Below, in pieces: positions 9,484-11,322 of a stretch of DNA of 11,322 nucleotides. Position 1 is the first letter of the stretch, and every line of letters begins with the position of its first letter. The notes beneath the pieces were generated by a model, which saw nothing but the letters and a program-made list of their open reading frames with translations, ran no database searches and was not told the origin of the DNA. The stretch is from DATJSN01 sp035504095 (GTDB lineage Bacteria; Planctomycetota; Phycisphaerae; WQYP01). Both the position numbers and the translations under genes were made by a program. The stretch spans positions 1 through 11,322 of the forward strand of contig DATJSN010000007.1 of NCBI GenBank assembly GCA_035504095.1. The letters are read 5' to 3'.

Positions 9484-9507
9484 GATCACATTCATAAGAC
9501 TGTGATC
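9484..9507. promoter_or_regulatory. inverted repeat GATCACA-N10-TGTGATC upstream of the operon
   Basis: A perfect 7-bp inverted repeat with a 10-base centre, 23-46 bases upstream of the first gene of the YbjN-addB-addA operon. It could be an operator over the promoter; a weak TTAACC/TATGAA pair with 16-base spacing overlaps it on the minus strand. It could also be a hairpin in the leader. The half-sites are arranged opposite to the CRP consensus. Its right half is also the start of repeat unit 1, and the matching place in unit 3 lacks the pairing. Confidence 0.45.
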
Positions 9508-9760
9508 TATTTGGTTAATGGCTCTGGAGATAAAAAAACGCGTCCGCGAATGATGAGCAATGGTCTGTCAATCGCATGTGGACAGCCCTTTGGGCTGTCC
9601 TGCATGTGGCGGTGCTCGCGCCCGGACGATAATCCGATCCATTGAAGCCGAATTCACAACTTTCCTTTTCATGAAATTTTCTAAGTCCAACCGGCAACGC
9701 ACCGGAACTTTTGACTTAGTTCTATACCTTGTAATGAAGGATGATTTTGTTCTGGAGATA
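9491..9760 (+). repeat. diverged repeat unit 1
   Basis: The longest copy of a repeat family seen only in this gap. It opens with TTCATAAGAC and GTGATCTATTTGGTTA, then the box TCTGGAGATAA (9523-9533), then AATGATGAGCAATGG, a strong hairpin (9573-9608), the core CGCCCGGACGATAATCCGAT, a CCGG/CCGG hairpin enclosed by CTAAGTC (9681-9687) and GACTTAG (9713-9719), and CCTT-N6-AAGG (9727-9740). It ends in the next TCTGGAGATA. Its 9607-9760 part aligns with 9801-9956 at about 80 percent identity by hand. Its first part (9491-9533) aligns with 10140-10183 with about six differences and one gap. No convincing gene lies in it; the short reading frames on both strands lack ribosome binding sites. Confidence 0.85.
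9573..9608 (+). other. strong hairpin in repeat unit 1
   Basis: GGACAGCCC (9580-9588), loop TTT, GGGCTGTCC (9592-9600) form a perfect 9-bp stem. CGCATGT (9573-9579) and GCATGTG (9602-9608) extend it by seven pairs, two of them G-T, with a single bulged T at 9601. No T-run follows on either strand, so it is not a typical intrinsic terminator. Confidence 0.75.
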
Positions 9761-9956
9761 AACCTGCCAATTACGTGCGAACACTGAACCATCACATAAA
9801 TGGCGGCGAGCGCGCCCGGACGACAATCCAATCCATTGAAACCAAATTCATAACTTTTCCTTTCGCGTAGTTTGCCAAGTCCAACCGGTGGCATGCCGGA
9901 ACTTTTGATTTAGCTCTATACCCTTGTAATAAAGGGCAATTTTGATTTTGGATATA
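9751..9956 (+). repeat. diverged repeat unit 2
   Basis: The second copy. It starts at the shared box TCTGGAGATAA (9751-9761) and lacks the leading GTGATC part of unit 1. From 9801 it matches unit 1: core CGCCCGGACGACAATCCAAT, then AAGTCCAACCGG with the same CCGG/CCGG hairpin, and CCCTT-N6-AAGGG (9921-9936). It ends in a degraded box TTTTGGATATA (9946-9956). In the last hairpin both arms are one base longer than in unit 1, as expected if pairing is maintained. A smaller CCAT-N7-ATGG hairpin (9789-9803) stands where unit 1 has its strong hairpin. Confidence 0.85.
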
Positions 9957-10139
9957 TAAAAACGCCGCAGCGGTCCTCTCGCCCAGCGACTTATCGATAG
10001 AGGTACGAGGCATACCTGGACTAAAAACTGAGGCATGGATGTACAAATTTCGCTCATGACTTACATAAACACATAGGCAAAAAGCCTGGAGATAAACGAT
10101 CGGATGCTTTCTGTTTAACATCGTTCGAGCGCTCGAATG
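9957..10139. other. spacer between repeat units, no gene recognised
   Basis: This stretch has little resemblance to the repeat units except AAAAACGCCGCAGCGG after the degraded box, which echoes AAAAAAACGCGTCCGCG in unit 1, and one isolated box CCTGGAGATAA (10085-10095). The latter is directly preceded by a small hairpin AGGC-A5-GCCT (10075-10087). Another small stem is AGGTA/TACCT (10001-10017). I see no supported coding region. Confidence 0.5.
10124..10137. promoter_or_regulatory. perfect 14-bp palindrome TTCGAGCGCTCGAA
   Basis: A fully symmetric 14-base site just left of repeat unit 3. It could bind a dimeric regulator or form a hairpin end. It stands close to where unit 1 has its GATCACA/TGTGATC inverted repeat. 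No bound protein can be named. Confidence 0.4.
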
Positions 10140-10336
10140 TTCATAAGACCCTGATCTATTTAGTTAGACGGATCTGGAGATAAGTCATACATGCACAAAT
10201 GATGGCTATGACATGCCAATCGCATTTGGACATCTCACCCGGGGCGGTGAGCGCGCCCGGACGATAATCCAATCCATTGATATCAAAATTTTTTCCATAC
10301 CTTTGCTAAAAAAGATGTGCCGTAGTCTGGAGATAT
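10140..10336 (+). repeat. diverged repeat unit 3
   Basis: The third copy, shortened inside. It has TTCATAAGAC, CTGATCTATTTAGTTA, box TCTGGAGATAA (10173-10183), AATGATGGCTATG, a CTCACC/GGTGAG hairpin (10234-10251) in place of the strong hairpin of unit 1, the core CGCCCGGACGATAATCCAAT, then directly CTTT-N6-AAAG (10301-10314) and box TCTGGAGATAT (10326-10336). The roughly 100 bases that carry the CCGG/CCGG hairpin in units 1 and 2 are missing. Confidence 0.82.
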
Positions 10337-10358
10337 AGAATGCACATATGAGAAGAGC

Positions 10359-10387
10359 TGGAAATTGGCGGTACAATAAGATATTAT
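10359..10387 (+). promoter_or_regulatory. weak candidate promoter for the methyltransferase
   Basis: TGGAAA (10359-10364) and TATTAT (10382-10387) are 17 bases apart and would start transcription near 10394, about 30 bases before the ATG. If this is the main promoter, the repeats are upstream DNA and not part of the messenger. The -35 is poor, so the call is tentative. Confidence 0.3.
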
Positions 10388-10407
10388 TTAGGCGAGCCCG
10401 GATTAAA

Positions 10408-10417
10408 CTTGGAGATG
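10408..10417 (+). promoter_or_regulatory. ribosome binding site inside the last repeat box
   Basis: CTTGGAGATG is a variant of the repeated CTGGAGATA box, and its GGAG (10411-10414) is 9 bases before the methyltransferase ATG. This decides the start at 10424 and suggests that the box elsewhere may be a relic or copy of a translation start region. Confidence 0.6.
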
Positions 10418-10423
10418 CTTTGC

Positions 10424-11322
10424 ATGATTAGGACATATAATCGCGTGTTGTTAAGCAAGGCCGCTTTATTTAAGCTTGATAGCCTCGCCAATTTGCTGAT
10501 CAAACATGATGGACATTGTTGGGAGATCGGCGATTTAGTAAATCAATTGCTTAAAAACCATAGAGTGCCCCTCTCAATCATTAGCAGTAAAGTTCGTTAT
10601 TCTAAATCCCATCTGTCGGAATTAGCTTCAACCGCCCGGCTATTCCCACCGCATGCACGTACCTCAAATTTCCAGGATTCATTGCTTGCAAGACGAATAT
10701 TTGTTCGTTTTTCGGGATTGCATATGTCGCCTGAAGAAATCCGCGACTGCATTGCGAAGATGCAAGGCAAACGACCAAGAGCGGTCAAGGCTTTTTTCCT
10801 TGGTCTTATGATCCAAAAAGCTACTCATTGCACGTTGCAAGAATTGCAATTTGTTGGGAAACAGAATGATGCGTTGTGCAATCGTTGTATACATGACGAC
10901 TATCGCAATGTGATCCCACAACTTCCCGATAATTCTGTGAAAATCTTCAATGCCGATCCGCCGTTTGCTGACTATTCGTGGGGAGTCGATGGTGGCTACA
11001 AAAGTTCCCGCGCCGAATCAAGCGGGCTTCGATTCGATACTGATTCAAATACACATGCTCAAGCGCTGGAGATAACACTCGCATTATTTGATTTGTGCCT
11101 TTCCAAATTGAAAAATGGTGGATGCCTCCTGCTCTGGCAACCCGGTGCGAAACCTGATTCACGAATAATTTTGACAAAGGCCGCGGAGTCCGGATGGGAT
11201 GTTGCAGTTGCTTTGACATGGTTGAAATCAAATACAGGTATTTCCGCCAAAGATTATCCTTATGTTCCGACATCAGAACGCCTTTTAGTTTTTGTACCTA
11301 AAGACATGAGTCTTCTTAAACA
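10424..11322 (+). CDS. DNA amino-methyltransferase, beta-type motif order, N-terminal part
   Basis: The frame is open from ATG 10424 to the window end, giving 299 codons of a longer protein. Residues 33-75 (WEIGDLVNQLL to LASTARLFPP) look like a helix-turn-helix segment of the kind found in ParB-like and plasmid replication-associated proteins. From about 150 the catalytic domain starts: a short strand with IHDDYRNVIPQLPDNSVK, then the motif IV tetrad DPPF (178-181), the signature of N6-adenine or N4-cytosine methyltransferases. LKNGGCLLLW and WLKSNTGIS with ERLLVFVP follow as later motifs. The SAM-binding FxGxG was not met before DPPF and should lie beyond the window, which fits the beta class. 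It would use S-adenosylmethionine to methylate DNA. No restriction enzyme is visible, so solitary or partnered status is open. AT-rich composition and neighbouring repeats suggest acquired DNA. Confidence 0.82.
   Translation, partial: MIRTYNRVLLSKAALFKLDSLANLLIKHDGHCWEIGDLVNQLLKNHRVPLSIISSKVRYSKSHLSELASTARLFPPHARTSNFQDSLLARRIFVRFSGLHMSPEEIRDCIAKMQGKRPRAVKAFFLGLMIQKATHCTLQELQFVGKQNDALCNRCIHDDYRNVIPQLPDNSVKIFNADPPFADYSWGVDGGYKSSRAESSGLRFDTDSNTHAQALEITLALFDLCLSKLKNGGCLLLWQPGAKPDSRIILTKAAESGWDVAVALTWLKSNTGISAKDYPYVPTSERLLVFVPKDMSLLK

Noticed and set aside
9484..9507. CRP/FNR-type binding site
   Set aside because: The half-sites TGTGA and TCACA are present but in the reverse order (GATCACA left, TGTGATC right) and with a 10-base centre.
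9573..9608. Intrinsic terminator
   Set aside because: The stem is strong but no T-run follows on either strand.
9568..10121. Two minus-strand frames of 108 and 109 codons over the repeats, with similar peptides
   Set aside because: Their similarity follows from the DNA repeat. The same repeat segment is read in different frames within one of them, differences change amino acids freely, and no ribosome binding site precedes them.
10113..10169. GTTTAAC ... GTTAGAC as a canonical 57-bp attC site
   Set aside because: The outer 7-mers match RYYYAAC and GTTRRRY and can pair, but the inner arms do not pair and the centre is instead a separate perfect palindrome. Not enough for a call.
9491..10336. 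CRISPR array
   Set aside because: Unit length is about 150-270 bases with irregular spacing, internal divergence and no uniform spacers; no cas gene is present.
10597..11273. Several minus-strand open frames near the right end
   Set aside because: They are antisense to the methyltransferase frame, which carries DPPF and other motifs and has a well-placed ribosome binding site.

Overview
The window comes from a bacterial chromosome or large island. Base composition looks balanced over the first 9 kb and visibly more AT-rich after about 9000. No rRNA, tRNA, transposase or CRISPR is present to fix the taxon. The style of the glycosyltransferases, a two-nuclease AddAB pair and the repeat type weakly suggest a Planctomycetota/PVC-like or other environmental bacterium; this is inference with low confidence.

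Layout. Positions 1-327 (+) hold the C-terminal end of a GT4-type glycosyltransferase. It runs convergently into a second, complete GT4-like glycosyltransferase (324-1589, -), the two stops overlapping by 4 bp. After a 186-bp spacer with a plausible minus-strand promoter comes a tight minus-strand operon, transcribed from right to left: a YbjN-like small protein (9009-9461), addB (5519-9001) and addA (1776-5522). addB and addA overlap by ATGA. The YbjN-like gene sits 7 bp upstream of addB.

AddAB is a DNA double-strand-break end-processing helicase-nuclease, a functional analogue of RecBCD. AddA keeps every visible SF1A helicase motif and a PD-(D/E)XK nuclease motif. AddB keeps a Walker A motif, a second nuclease domain and all four cysteines of the iron-sulphur staple. 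The YbjN-like protein is co-transcribed by position, but its role is unknown.

Positions 9480-10420 carry no convincing gene. They hold a set of diverged repeat units (9491-9760, 9751-9956, 10140-10336), built from a recurring CTGGAGATA box, a GGACGATAATCC-type core and several small hairpins. The last box doubles as the ribosome binding site of a plus-strand gene (10424 to the window end): a beta-class amino-methyltransferase with a DPPF motif and an N-terminal helix-turn-helix-like region. This right-hand part looks like accessory DNA and is the most interesting stretch. One reading, offered as a hypothesis, is a decayed integron-like cassette array.
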